A stretch of 64,000 nucleotides of DNA, from NCBI GenBank assembly GCA_963457665.1, contig OY735212.1, forward strand, positions 60,163,228 through 60,227,227, given 5' to 3'. The DNA comes from Thysanoteuthis rhombus (taxonomy: Eukaryota > Mollusca > Cephalopoda > Oegopsida > Thysanoteuthidae). The notes under the pieces were generated by a model. That model was given only the letters and a program-made list of their open reading frames with translations, searched no databases and had not been told where the DNA came from. The position numbers were made by a program, and so were the translations under genes. Below are positions 1 through 10,440 of this stretch, one piece after another; the stretch's first letter is position 1; each line of letters opens with the position of its first letter.

Positions 1-407
1 CTGATAGTGAAATATTTCAACGTACTTGTGCATCCATAGCACAATACACACCCAAAATACAGAGCATCATACGCCACTGATAGTTATAGATATCATTCTC
101 TTCTCTTGAGCCATCATAATCCCTTCCCCTCTCTTCACTCATGCTAGCTGCTTCTTGGCAATGGATGTCCATTTTGTTAGCTAACCAAACTATTTCTGGT
201 CAGAATTGCTTTCCTTAATTTGTATCAATATCAACTTACATTTTATTATTGGATTGTTTGAAGCACTATTTGTCTTTGTGAAATAAGCAATTTCCTACGG
301 ATTCTTCTCTTCAAGGCTGAATATATTTCAGTTGTTTATTTCTGACATTTAATGGTGCAAGCTACTTGCTAGAAACAATCAGTTCTCTACCTATTTTTTT
401 ATCATCA
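1..407. other. AT-rich stretch, nothing recognised
   Basis: No open frame, RNA gene or repeat family that I can recognise. It ends where the first family X element begins. Confidence 0.5.
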
Positions 408-750
408 AATTACCATAGTCCTGCAAATGGCCCATCTGACCAACCAGTCTAGTGAGCTACAGATTCTTCTCTCTTTGTTTGGCTGTGTATCCCCAGGTAT
501 TCCTGGTCACATCTAAGGGCTAGAACCTTGAAAATTCCTACAAGTACACAACTATACACCATTTAACTCCCTGTTTTTTCTTTCTTTTTTTTCCCAAAAA
601 AATGCTGGGATGTCTACAGTCATTCTAGACCAACAATGCTCAAATCTTGAGCTGGTATTTTTTTGATAATTTTAGATTTTTTTTTTTTTAAATAATTAGT
701 TCTGGTACATGTACAGGCTGTGGTGATTCATTTATGCGAGGCACAGATCT
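408..750 (+). mobile_element. Family X MITE-like element, copy 1
   Basis: First of about ten copies of a roughly 300-bp element. The left end reads like ACCATAGTCC followed by a CAAATGGCCCA block. The right end reads GGCTGTGGTGATTCA then TTATGCGAGG. Across copies the two ends are inverted repeats of about 14 bp (consensus TGAATCACCATAGCC against GGCTATGGTGATTCA). Conserved internal blocks are GGGCTACAGATTCTT, CTACAACCTTGAAAAT, a CACCACTAGGCACC block and GGACCAACAATGCCCAAAT. There is no coding capacity and no tRNA-like promoter, so a non-autonomous DNA element is the best reading. The superfamily is unknown because no target duplication is clear. Confidence 0.6.
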
Positions 751-1484
751 GTGTATTTTTATCATATGAAATTTTCAGTACATTTGGAACGATCATTTGA
801 CATTTGTTATGAAATCTGTGTCGAAGGAATTATTTCATGACCTGGTTTGTTAAATTCTTGATGATTAATTTGTAATGTTTCATTGTAAACTTTACTAGTC
901 TAAATTGAATAATCAACAATCTGGCTGGCGGGCATGACTCAAATGAAAGAAGAGAGAGAAGTGCAGACTGAGTGTCTGAAATATCATCCTAAATGCCCTT
1001 TATCAACAAATGTAGGACAGAGAAAACTTTGATATCAAACCTTAATTCTAGAAAAACAAGAACCTTAAGTTCAACGATATGTCCACCATCCCTACATCCA
1101 TGTCTGTAATTTCTGATTTCAATGGAATTCTATACAAAGTAGTTGTAACATTACTAATGTGGTGGTAATAGCTGGAAGAAAAGGAAAATGATGATGGTTT
1201 AACCAAATATTTGGCTATTAAAAAAACAATCACTAAGTTTTGATTAAAGTAAGTGAACAACTTTTATCAATTATTTACTCTGGAGTCTTAGTGAATGGTT
1301 ATTTCATTTGATAAGTGAGCTTTAAAGAAGTATATATAACATTTTTAGCTATAAAGTTAGCTGGAAATTGAAATGTTTAGCCTATTTTAGTAAATAGTTT
1401 TACTTATAAATAACAAACAATTCTTGACTACACTGCTAAAAAAAACCCAAATGCCTGATACCTCTTATAGCACTCAACTCTTAT
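751..1484. other. AT-rich stretch with a weak repeat piece
   Basis: No gene seen. Around 1045-1085 the words ACAAGAACCTTAAGTTCAA recur near 34312-34335, so part of this stretch is probably an old dispersed repeat. The short minus-strand open frame at 1048-1260 has no recognisable domain. Confidence 0.4.
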
Positions 1485-1719
1485 ATTGGGCCTTTGCATT
1501 ACCGGCAACTGTTTAGCTCAATATGAGTATCGCTACATTGAAGCGGCTTCACTATTGGTTCCAAGTTCAATTCCTGCAACTGCCCCATTTTCTTTGATTG
1601 ATTCTATTTACATTGTCTTGGCCAAATGATACTTTCACCGTGTAATCATGAGGGATCATTTCAAATAAGTTTCAATATAACGCAATTCATTATCATTCTG
1701 TCATATACCCATTTCCCAA
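1485..1719 (+). mobile_element. tRNA-derived SINE, copy 1
   Basis: A conserved head (GGGCCTTTGCATTACCGGCA) is followed by a TTTAGCTCAAT block resembling a pol III A box at about 1511-1532, and by GTTCAATTCC, a good B box, at 1565-1574. The 3' body contains ATCATTTCAAATAAGTTTCA and runs directly into a (CA)n(TA)n microsatellite. The same head recurs at 42385, where the D-arm and T-arm stems are still visible. Internal pol III boxes with a microsatellite tail are typical of tRNA-derived SINEs, a class known from cephalopods. This copy is diverged and I see no clear target duplication. Confidence 0.65.
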
Positions 1720-1721
1720 TA

Positions 1722-1785
<64 letters not shown>

Positions 1786-1796
1786 ATATGTATATA
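1720..1796. repeat. (CA)n(TA)n(TG)n microsatellite
   Basis: The repeat directly abuts the SINE 3' end, so it is either the SINE tail or an expansion seeded by it. The short open frames across it on both strands exist only because a period-2 TA/TG/CA sequence lacks stops. Confidence 0.9.
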
Positions 1797-2584
1797 CGAG
1801 CAGCTAGTAAATAAAGCACAAAACCTCCTCCATCCTTTTGATGTTGTTTAACATAACTATGACCGACTGACAAAGGGCCAGACCAACCTGAGAGCATCTT
1901 GATGTGTATAACATCTAACAATCCAAAATTGATTTTCAAAATATCAGGATATTTAATGAAAAAAAGGCTGGGTGGTTATCCAAGGATATTCAATGAAGAG
2001 ATGTAAAGGGTTGATAGTAACTTTATCTCTTCAATCATCCTTTACGCTTAGTTTTCCTTTGTTACAAGGTTTACTCATCTCTCTCTACCACAATTAGTAA
2101 TGAGAGGAAAAGGGTCAAGATATGACCTATCTGTGACCCACACCAAGACTACCTGATATCATTCATTGTTTCTACGAACGATGTAAATCAATTACCATAT
2201 AACTCAATACAGTAAATATGGTACGGGTGTTTTTGTGTGAAAAAAAAAAGACTGGCAGAATGAGGTCAGCAGTAAATGCTCCCTGCAGTCACAGTAAATG
2301 GGAATATTTGTCATTTTCTAAGCAGGTCCTTTGAGTCATTTGTCGTTATATGCTTTCTCCTCCACCCCTTCATGTGTGTAGAGGTTGAGAAGATATGTAT
2401 CTCTCCTGCAGTTCACTATTGGGTTGAGGAAACATTATTATTACTTCTGAATTTTTATGCAATATTAACGAAGATAAATGATTTCTCTTCACTCAAAATC
2501 CCTTCTCCACAGGTTGATCTTAGTACCCATTGGGTAAAGCTGAACTGAAATACTTAGAATATATAAATATACTTGTATTATTCA

Positions 2585-2593
<9 letters not shown>
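1797..2593. other. AT-rich stretch, weak repeat similarity
   Basis: No gene recognised. About 1955-2065 resembles 2960-3060 in word order (AATGAAGAG.TGTAA, TTGGTAG/TTGATAG, CAATCATCC), which suggests a shared old repeat. The open frame at 2276-2548 has no recognisable domain. Confidence 0.4.
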
Positions 2594-2625
<32 letters not shown>

Positions 2626-2634
2626 TATACATAA

Positions 2635-2689
<55 letters not shown>
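2594..2689. repeat. (TA)n microsatellite
   Basis: Nearly pure TA dinucleotides with two short ATGCATA/TGTATA interruptions. Confidence 0.9.
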
Positions 2690-2690
<1 letters not shown>

Positions 2691-2864
2691 TAGAAATCTT
2701 CACAGCTTTAAACACTGAACATTGAAATAACCTTTTTCAAAAATGTTTTTCTTTCACTTCAATCCCTCATTTCCCATTATCTGTCCATGCAATTTATGTA
2801 ATTTTCTTCAGTGTGTGTTTTTTTTGTTTGTTTTTTCAATATTTTACACATACTTTGTCATTAT

Positions 2865-3065
2865 GGTACTAAGTGTAAATTTTCTCCTGTTGGGATCATT
2901 AGTTGTTTGCCATGTAACCGTTTCAGGGATTTTAAAAACAAAACTGTCATATTAACATGGCACTCCAGCAATGTTGATTAAAAACTCCCTCGTTTGATTT
3001 TCCATGAAGCGTTGTAAGGAGTTGGTAGAAACTTAGTCTAATCAATCATCCTATACCCTTTTTCT
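2865..3065 (+). repeat. Dispersed repeat family V, copy 1
   Basis: It holds GGGATCATTAGTTGTTTGCC followed by ATGTAACCGTTTCAGGGATT. The same words in the same order occur at about 59330-59378 (+), and in reverse complement at about 28787-28850. It then runs into a (CA)n(TA)n tract, as the SINEs do. The class is unknown. Confidence 0.45.
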
Positions 3066-3072
3066 ATATATG

Positions 3073-3132
<60 letters not shown>
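3066..3132. repeat. (CA)n(TA)n microsatellite
   Basis: CA repeats passing into about 25 TA repeats. It sits between family V and the next tandem element. Confidence 0.9.
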
Positions 3133-3133
<1 letters not shown>

Positions 3134-3135
<2 letters not shown>

Positions 3136-3895
3136 TAGCTAGGGTACCCAGTGTTGCCTGGGGGCTGGGGGGAGTAATCAATACTGAAATGTCATGTAGC
3201 AAATTCTAACAAAGAAGAGCTTCTCAAAGTAGGATCACAACCTTTCAGATGGGTCAAATTTGACCTATTGGGAAAATACTGTAATTGAACTAATCTTTAG
3301 TGGTCAGTGTGTCTTATTCTATGTTCATTCTGGGGTCAAGTCACCTATGTACACAATTTTGCAGCCCATAGGGTGCAGTCATCTCCCTTGAGTTTGAAAA
3401 TACCTGAATCGACCTTCAGAAGTCACCAGGAATCGTCTCCTATCATGTTCATCCTAGGGTAAAATACCCTGGTCCTAAAATTTGCGGCCTGTAGGGTGCA
3501 GCTGTTTTCATCAGATTATGAAATGCTACAATTAGAAAATGTAAAAAAGAACCTTTCTTTTTTAGAGGTCACCAGATGTCAACACCAGCTATCCTATTTT
3601 CATCCTTGGGTCAACTTACCTTTGTAGACAGATTTTGCAGCCTGTTAGGTGCAGCCATCTGCACTAGATTTAAAAATGTCCAAATCAACCCGACCAGGTG
3701 ACCAAAGTTCATCACAACTTACCCTATCGAGGGATCAAGTTACATTTGTACATAAATTTGCTGGTTGTAAGTTGCAGCTGTCTCTGTTGGATTTGAAGAT
3801 GCCAAAATTGACCTGATTTCTACCTATCTTATGTTTATCCTCGGATCAAGTCTCTCTTGTACACACATTTTCAGCATGAAACCATTTAGGAATTG
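3134..3895 (+). repeat. Dispersed element made of diverged ~130-bp tandem units
   Basis: It opens with a GC-richer head (CTAGGGTACCCAGTGTTGCC). Then come four to five imperfect units, each with a CATCCT-GGGTCAA-GT core, a TTGTACACA-ATTTTGCAGCC block and a GGTGCAG-TGTCTC-TTGGATTTG-AAATG block, at roughly 3310, 3440, 3590, 3715 and 3830. The units are too diverged for a recent expansion. A TACCCGGCGTTGCCCGGG-like head before tandem segments is a pattern I have seen in dispersed invertebrate repeats, but I cannot name the family. Confidence 0.5.
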
Positions 3896-3939
3896 GTGAA
3901 ACATAAAGTTTAAAACGAAGAAACATTTGTCTTCAAGTG

Positions 3940-4008
3940 CATATATATATATATATATTCATATATGTATATATATATGAGTGTATACATATTTGTATAT
4001 AAACACAG

Positions 4009-4088
<80 letters not shown>

Positions 4089-5187
4089 ATGCATATATGT
4101 ATATATATATATGTGTGTGTGTATGCATATATGTATATATATATATATATGTGTGTGTATGCATATATGTATATATATATATATGTGTGTGTATGCATAT
4201 ATGTATATATATATATGTGTGTGTGTATGCATATATGTATATATGTGTGTGTGTGTATGCATATATATATATGTGTGTGTGTGTGTATGCATATATGTAT
4301 ATGTGTGTGTGTGTGTGTGTATGCATATATGTATATGTGTGTGTGTGTATACATATATGTAAATGTGTGTGAGTGTGTAAGCATATATATATGTGTGTGT
4401 GTGTATGCATATATGTATATATATATGTGTGTGTGTGTGTATGCATATATGTATATATGTGTGTGTGTGTATATACATATATGTATATATATATATGTGT
4501 GCGTGTATATACATAGATATATATATATATATATGTCTGTGTGTGTGTGTATACATATGTGCATATGTGTGTGTGTGTATACATATGTGCATATATGTGT
4601 GTGTGTATACATATGTGCATATATGTGTGTGTGTGTGTATATATATACATATATGTATATGTTTGTGTGTATATACATATATGCATATGTTTGTGTATAT
4701 ACTTAAGTGCATATGTGTGTGTATACATATATGCATATGTGCGTGCATGCATATATGTGTGTATTCATATATGCATGTATGTGGGTGTATACATATATGT
4801 ATGCATATATGTGTATGTAGGTGTATACATATATGTATATATATATGTGTGTGTGTGTGTATACATATATGTATATATATGTATGTGTGTCTGTATACAT
4901 ATATGTATATATATGTGTGTGTCTGTATACATATATGTATATATGTGTGTGTATACATATATGTATATATATGTGTGTGTGTATACATATATGTATATAT
5001 ATGTGTGTGTGTATACATATATGTGTGTGTGTATACATATATGTATATATGTGTGTGTGTATACATATATGTATATATATATGTGCGTGTGTGTGTATAC
5101 ATATATGTATATATATATGTACGTGTGTGTGTATGCATTTATGTATATATATATATGTGAGTGTGTATAAATATATGTATTTTTATA

Positions 5188-5231
<44 letters not shown>
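3940..5231. repeat. 1.3 kb compound TA/TG/CA microsatellite with ~30-40 bp super-units
   Basis: A (TA)n block leads into dozens of repeats of the pattern TGTGTGTGTATGCATATATG with TATATA, later switching to GTATACATATATGTATATA, and closing in pure (TA)n. Almost every step alternates pyrimidine-purine. The few breaks include TGAGTGTGTAAG near 4370, CTTAAG near 4702 and GTAGGTG near 4817. Many overlapping open frames of 100-400 codons on both strands are artefacts of stop-free dinucleotide repeats and should not be called genes. Confidence 0.95.
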
Positions 5232-5233
<2 letters not shown>

Positions 5234-5244
5234 AAACTGCATTG

Positions 5245-5465
5245 ATTTATAGAAACTCTTATTTGAAATGATATCCTGTCGTTACATGGTTAATGCATCA
5301 CTCAAACTAGACAACGTAAATAGAATAAACAGTTAGAGAAAACGGGGATACATTAATCGTGTAACAACGGGAGATCATTTCAAATAAGAGTTTCAGTATA
5401 ATATATCTCAATTAATAATCATTCTGTCAGATCATCTATATCCATTTTTTGATACATATATACAC
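5245..5465. mobile_element. Inverted pair of SINE-type 3' segments
   Basis: Positions 5250-5297 carry GAAACTCTTATTTGAAATGA. Positions 5347-5400 carry its reverse complement, TCATTTCAAATAAGAGTTTC, with further matching sequence inward (GTTACATGGTTAATGCAT against ATACATTAATCGTGTAAC). The right arm continues into ATTAATAATCATTCTGTCAG as in the SINE at 1485, then a short CA tract. Arms of about 50 bp surround a ~45-bp centre. It could be two SINE tails head to head or the two ends of one foldback element. Confidence 0.55.
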
Positions 5466-5688
5466 ACACACATATAGATACACACATTTCTTTTAAAATC
5501 TTGCTTTAGATTTTGCTTTCAGTCAGACTTTTAAGTGGATGATGCATTTATTCTGTTGATATATGTCATGGGATCATATGAACTCAATTAGATCATCTGT
5601 GCAGTTCATGATAGTGAAGAGAGACTATAACAAACTTCCAGTTTAGGAAGTCCTAGTAACCCGTACACAGTTGGGTGTATAGCACTTA

Positions 5689-5918
5689 TGCATGGATGTT
5701 GAATCTCCATATTCAGACAGAATTCCAAATCAGACATTAAAAACTTGGCAATGCAAAAATTGCTAAATTAGTGCACAAATCTTTGAACATTTCGGCCATT
5801 TTATTTCACCATTTTCAGCATATTTTTGGTATTTTTGGCCATTTCTGATCTATTTAGTTCTTTCTGTTTTTTCTGCTCTCTCCCATGCTAGTGTGTACAA
5901 TTGACTAACACATATGTG
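5689..5918 (+). mobile_element. Family Y MITE-like element, copy 1
   Basis: Family Y copies begin CATGGATGTTGAATC and end near CTGCCAACACCCATG, which are imperfect inverted repeats. Shared interior words are CAATGCAAAAATTGCTAAAT, AGTGCA, ACATTT-GGCCATTTT and, in fuller copies, CAACACTGAGTTTCAGTC. No coding capacity. Other copies lie near 6750, 13627, 30898, 38133 and 48400. This copy has an aberrant right end (TGACTAACACATATG). Confidence 0.5.
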
Positions 5919-6503
5919 GTTATACCTGGATTTTGGTGCTAACCATCTATTCTGTTAGATAATTGACTTCAACAATGTGCAAAGGGCCTCAGCAGTGATC
6001 TTGCAAATCTGAAAGAAGAATTAATGGATATGAGTAGCACCTGTCAAGGTAACACTTATCTGTATTTTGTTGTTTCTAAGATGGGAAGTAGCTGGAGTAT
6101 TTTCAGAATCACCAAATGCATAGCTACAGCAGCCATACCGTAAACGATAGGTAAAACTGAACCAATCCGAAGGATTTGTGGATGTTACATCAGAGTGGTT
6201 TTCAATAGCAAAACAATGCTTTGCTACCTTCCAGCTAGAGTTGGTCCTTGATGAAGAAAGATACTGAGAAACTTTGGTTATCCAACTAGGATTTTTCTGT
6301 ACATCCATCACTCAAATTTTGCATTATCCAAACTCGAGATTTCAAAGTCCTTTAGTTGAGTTTACTAAGGCTTTCTTTTTTATGATCAGATCAGTTATCC
6401 AAATAAAACACTCCCTAACAATCATTTTCAGATAATCCAGGCTTCTCTTTATTGACAATAGATTGTATTGTAAAATCTCATGCAAATGTGGAAAAGAGAA
6501 TAG
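5919..6503. other. No recognised feature
   Basis: Mixed AT-rich sequence. A 96-codon minus-strand open frame (6021-6311) has fairly protein-like composition, but I recognise no motif in it and it may be chance. Confidence 0.4.
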
Positions 6504-6705
6504 AAACCAGCTATCCTCCTAAGAGTCAGACTCAAGGAACATGAAGAAGTCATATCCAGAGAGGAAGTAGAAAAATTTGATATAGCAGGTCATATCTTAT
6601 GAGAGAGGGGCACCTATCACTCTCTATGGGATGATGTCCACATACTTGACAAGGAACACCACTAGAGAGTTAGAAAATTGAAAGAGGTGGCATACAATTC
6701 TTTGT
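6504..6705 (+). pseudogene. Penelope-like element, GIY-YIG-region remnant
   Basis: Reading from 6504, the frame gives RLKEHEEVISREEVEKFDI, then AGHIL, a stop, then SLWDDVHILDKEHH, a stop, then RVRKLKEVA. This resembles the C-terminal part of the GIY-YIG endonuclease region of Penelope-like retroelements, where an R-KEH segment, an A-H motif, an LWD-V-IID-E-HWR segment and RK-KEA occur in this order. Two in-frame stops (one at the tryptophan of the HWR motif) make it a dead fragment. No reverse transcriptase domain is seen upstream. Recognition is by eye from memory of the family. Confidence 0.5.
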
Positions 6706-6749
6706 TGCATTTAATCTCTGGACTGAATTTGGTGTTTCTTTCTTTTTTA

Positions 6750-6848
6750 AGCAGTTTTTTGCAGTCAAACTAGTGTGAAAATATTTTTGTGTTGGCAGCA
6801 CCAAGTTTCAGTCATAGTGATCTTTTTCTGCTAACACACATGTGGCAT
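6750..6848 (+). mobile_element. Family Y right-end fragment
   Basis: It holds the family's right half only: GCAGTCAAACTAGTGTGAAA, AGTTTCAGTCATAG and CTGCTAACACACATGTGG. The left terminal repeat is missing. Confidence 0.45.
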
Positions 6849-6879
6849 AAATCAAGCCAATGTAGATTCCAGTGCAGTA

Positions 6880-7365
6880 TTTTTTTTTGCCAGGGAAAGG
6901 ATTTGGGAACTCCTTACCATCCTCATATATAAATCAGAATCATCTGAGTGAGATGGATAGGGTAGGGAATGACTACCATGTTATTGGAAGCCAGGAACTG
7001 CCAGACAAGTGATTGGGCTTGGCACAAATTTTGCAGCAATGTCTCTCATGCCCTCGTGTCCAACAAACTGTGTTGAACCCTCTCATATGACAGTCCGAGG
7101 TTTTCACAAACATCATGGATACTTTATCTACAATCTATAAGGATAGCTTGGAGCAATTTTTCGACATTTCCAGGTGCTGTGCTTGTTAATGGTCATCCAG
7201 AACAGTCATTGTCTTCAATAGACATTTGCCCTTCCTTGAAATGCTTGTACCAAAAAAAAAAACGTTCTGCTTTGAAAGAACTGGTGAGTTTCTATAGCTG
7301 TTTCATTGATGTCAAAGCTAATCTTGATGCAGCTACTTTATGTGAGATCAGCCAATGCAAAAATT
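6880..7365 (-). pseudogene. Mariner-family transposase remnant
   Basis: On the minus strand the frame reads CIKISFDINETAIETHQ near 7340-7290, then QSRTF, WYKHFKEGQMSIEDND, TSTAPGNVEKLLQAI, SIHDVCENLGLSYERVQHSL and finally VWQFLASNNMVVIPYP near 6975. These match the order of the N-terminal helix-turn-helix regions of SETMAR-type mariner transposases and a block near the end of the catalytic domain. About a dozen residues are lost before QSRTF. The whole central catalytic region between the second helix-turn-helix and the QFLASNN block is deleted. Several stops and frame changes interrupt it, so it is inactive. Confidence 0.75.
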
Positions 7366-8704
7366 TTCTGAAGCACTTAAACAAAATGTGATAAAAATAA
7401 GTGTAACTCAGCAAAACATCCTTTCATACACGGCTGTTGGCTCAAAGGGTGCTGTTGGCTCCACCTGACATTTTGGGTAGCGCCTCCTACTTGGCTCCTA
7501 TCTTTATACACTTTCTTCAACTTTTTTTTTTTCAATGCTTTTCCTCGAAATATCTGTGTGTGATATATGTTTCAAGTAAACTCAAAATCTAATTTTTTTC
7601 AATTTTCTTTACTTCACGGTGTCGATTCGCAAAATTTCATTTTATATCATATGTTTTATCATCCTGTTAGTGTTCTTCCAATGTTGTAAAGATGTAAAAT
7701 GAAATTGTTCTGAAGAATATTCAGTTTTTTTTTTACCTCTGAATGGTACAAAAAGAAAACATGGTCTTCGGCAAAACGTACATCATCAAAAAAGTTTTTT
7801 TGTCTAGAATCAGTTTCATCAATATTTGTAGACCTAAAATCATGGAATTTACAAGAATCGAATCCATTCCCGCTATTTACATCATCCGATGGACGAGTGC
7901 ACTTTAATGAATAAAAAAAGTGAACTGGAACATGAGTCAGATATGATTCTTTCTACTAGTACTCTTGGTAATTTTATTTTTTGTATTTTTGCCAACTTTA
8001 TTGCTATAATTTCCATGTTTACACTTATAATTTTGATTCATGTCATTTTTGCTTTCTCTCTCTCTCTAGATTCTTTTTTTTTAAATTCCTAATTTCTTGC
8101 AAATTCAATTGATCTTCTCATCATAAGATATATTTTCTCCCTTTTCCTTCTGAATCATTTTCTCCTCACTTTTTTTTTTTCTTTTTTATCTTTGCTTTTG
8201 TTTTCCAGAGGAATATTTCTTCTCTTTCTACACAGAACCCTTCTCTCCCTGTTTCTATGATTATACATAGTTGATGCTGGAGTTCTCATTGTTTAAGTTG
8301 TGTGATAATCAACCATTACGATAATTCATAGTTAACCCTGGTGTTTGGGGGCCCCTGACTCACCCAGCATGCAGTGACATTCAACCGCAATTAGCAGCAA
8401 CTTATCTACAATCTGCATTTTTTCATAAGGATGCAAGAATAATAACAACTCTTTTGCTAAAGTGGAATAAAATGACTATAAAGATAAAAGGATGATAATA
8501 ATATATAAAGATTGAAAAAAAAACTTGGAAAATAGGCAAAAGATAAATAATTGATCCCATTTTGACAATTTTTATGAGTCATATAGATATTATATGAGTG
8601 GATAAGCAGAAGGTTGGCGTAAAGGATGGGAGATATTCATGAAGGCAAAGGTTTACATTTCCTTTCTGCTTTTTTCTCTGCTGCTCCCAAAAGATCATTT
8701 ACAT
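7366..8704. other. AT-rich, poly-T-rich stretch without a recognised gene
   Basis: Several T homopolymers and pyrimidine runs (for example 8160-8210, which ends in an acceptor-like TTTTCCAG at 8201-8208). The open frame at 7889-8092 is low complexity. No domain seen. Confidence 0.4.
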
Positions 8705-9116
8705 TAGTGATTCCCTAAGTGGGCACTACCGCCCCCTTGGGGCTGCTAGAAGACTCAAGGGGAAGTCAAAAGGGGCGGTGGAAGATTTGGGGTAGTTAGA
8801 GGGACAAGGTGCAAAGAATAAAAATTGACACCTCCAACACACAAAATGGAATGATTGAAAAGATGTTTTTACGGTAGGAGCTACTACAAGTTTTAAATAT
8901 TTTCCGTTTTCTTGATTTAAAGTATTCTATCAACTTATTTGAATAATTAAAATTGAAAAAAGATATCAATTTTCAGTTCATCAATATCATTTTTGACCGA
9001 CTTTATGGGGTTGGGTTCTGATGAAATATATGCTCTATAAAGGGAAGGGGGATGGCATTTATGAAATGTATGCTGTAAAAGGAGGCGGCAGTCTGAAAGA
9101 ATTATGAGAAACTCTG
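8705..9116. mobile_element. hAT-like MITE with near-perfect 8-bp target duplication
   Basis: The left end TAGTGATTCCCTAAGTGGGC and the right end (reverse complement) CAGAGTTTCTCATAATTC fit the CAGNG-TTC-CA pattern of hAT terminal repeats. The element is flanked by ATTTACAT (8697-8704) and ATCTACAT (9117-9124), an 8-bp duplication with one mismatch as expected for hAT. The left arm carries the GGGCACTACCGCCCCC block seen in many animal hAT-derived elements. No open frame; non-autonomous. Confidence 0.65.
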
Positions 9117-9434
9117 ATCTACATAGATGTTAGCATCAGCATTGAAATGAAGAAAAGGAAGTGAAGAGTGTCTAATCCTGCATTTGAACCCTCTACCTCT
9201 ACCCACATAATAATACTGACCTTAGTTTACTGACACTGATATGTCATGCATCTGACAAATCTTCAAATGCATTTCCTCTTTATCTTCTCCTTTCTGTTAT
9301 TCAGTTTATTTCGTTGCTTATACCATACTTAGAAAAACAGAGAAAAAAAAAACAAAACTGTTCTTCAACTGGTGAGATCTCTGTACAAAATGACAAACTA
9401 AAAAGCATTTAGAGAGTGCTTTCCCATTCCGATA

Positions 9435-9775
9435 CCATTGTCTGGGGAGGTAATTGTGCACAGATCCAACCAAAAATTTGATCACTTCTTCTGTAGTACA
9501 TTGCTCACCCTTCTAGAAAATTTCATTGAAATTTGTGAACTTTTGGAGATATCGTGTGGACAGGCATGAACTTTCAGTGAAGATATATGGTATAGATATG
9601 TAAATACACCGTGGGGGAAGTAACTGAACATGGATCTGCCCCAAAGCATAATCATTTCTCCCATTGCACATTGTCCACTCTTCTACGAAATTTCATTGAA
9701 ATCCATTTGATCCTTTCAGAGATATCTTATGGACCGACAGACAAGAAAACGGCAACCGAATACTTATACCTCTTC
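9435..9775 (+). repeat. Dispersed element of two diverged ~150-bp units
   Basis: Two units share AATTGTGCACAGATCCAACC or a diverged form, then AATTT-ATCACTTCTTC, ACATTG-TCAC-CTTCTA, AAATTTCATTGAAAT and GGAGATATC followed by TGGAC. The same unit occurs three times at 18335-18800. The class is unresolved. Confidence 0.5.
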
Positions 9776-9864
9776 AACTTCATTGGTAGAAGTAAGAAAT
9801 AAAAACCCTGGAATAGTTGAGAAATTTGAATCAGTGTGAACTCTTCTAAGAGAAATATATATTC

Positions 9865-10055
9865 TTCTCCCTTGGCCTCTCTGGGCACTCCTAGTAACAT
9901 TTTTTAGAGTACAACCTTGGAAATTTGTATGGGTTTACCCCTAGGCACCATATAAAGATATTTTTGCTTTTTCAAAAAAACGCTTTTTAGGGTCTATATG
10001 GTTATTTTTGGACCAAAAATGCCTAAATCTTGTGCTGGTATTTTTTTGATAAGAT
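9865..10055 (+). mobile_element. Family X element, copy 2, left part (interrupted)
   Basis: It starts within the family's interior (GGGCACTCCTAGTAAC) and reads through TACAACCTTGGAAATTTG, CCCTAGGCACC, TTTTGGACCAAAAATGCC and TTGTGCTGGTATTTTTTTGA. There it is cut by a LINE 3' end. The remaining right end resumes at 10441. Confidence 0.6.
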
Positions 10056-10440
10056 ATTTATGAAACCTAACCGAAAGACAGACCTACGAACTGAGAAGCA
10101 TGCAGCGTGTGCATGAGAGAATCATGCTCAACCATACATGGAGAGGTCACAAGACAGTATATTAGGAAGAAAACGGGAGTCCGAGACATCATAGAAACTA
10201 TTAAAAAAACTAAAATGGCTTTGGGCAGGCCATGTTGCAAGAATGAAAGACAACCAATAGACTCACAACATGGATCCTCAGAGATCACATGTGAAATCAA
10301 GGCCGACAGAACACAAGATGGAGAAATGAACTAAATAAATTCCAGAAATACTGGCTCCTCGACACCCATGATACAGAATTGTGGCAAATCCGGGAAGGTT
10401 TATGTCCAACAATGGACATTAAAAGACTGATGATGATGAA
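10056..10440 (+). pseudogene. RTE-like LINE 3' end, copy A (nested)
   Basis: It matches copy B base for base in many blocks (CCTAACC-AAGACAGA, GCATGCA-CGTG, GACATCATAGAA, TGTCCAACAATGGACATTAA) and ends in the family tail CTGATGATGATGA. The coding frame is the reverse-transcriptase C-terminus with GHVARM-type sequence, broken by stops and indels. It inserted into a family X element, so this insertion is younger than that copy. Confidence 0.7.

Noticed and set aside
1500-1580. Possible functional tRNA gene
   Set aside because: Only A-box and B-box-like blocks are present. The acceptor stem and a proper anticodon arm are missing, and the body continues into SINE sequence.
3910-5252. Many 100-400 codon frames on both strands rich in Tyr/Ile/His/Thr or Cys/Val/Tyr
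   Set aside because: They arise from stop-free TA/TG/CA dinucleotide repeats and exist simultaneously in several frames of both strands.
8161-8215. Strong acceptor-like site (poly-T then TTTTCCAG)
   Set aside because: No matching donor or open frame downstream within a plausible exon length. Poly-T followed by CAG is common in this AT-rich DNA.
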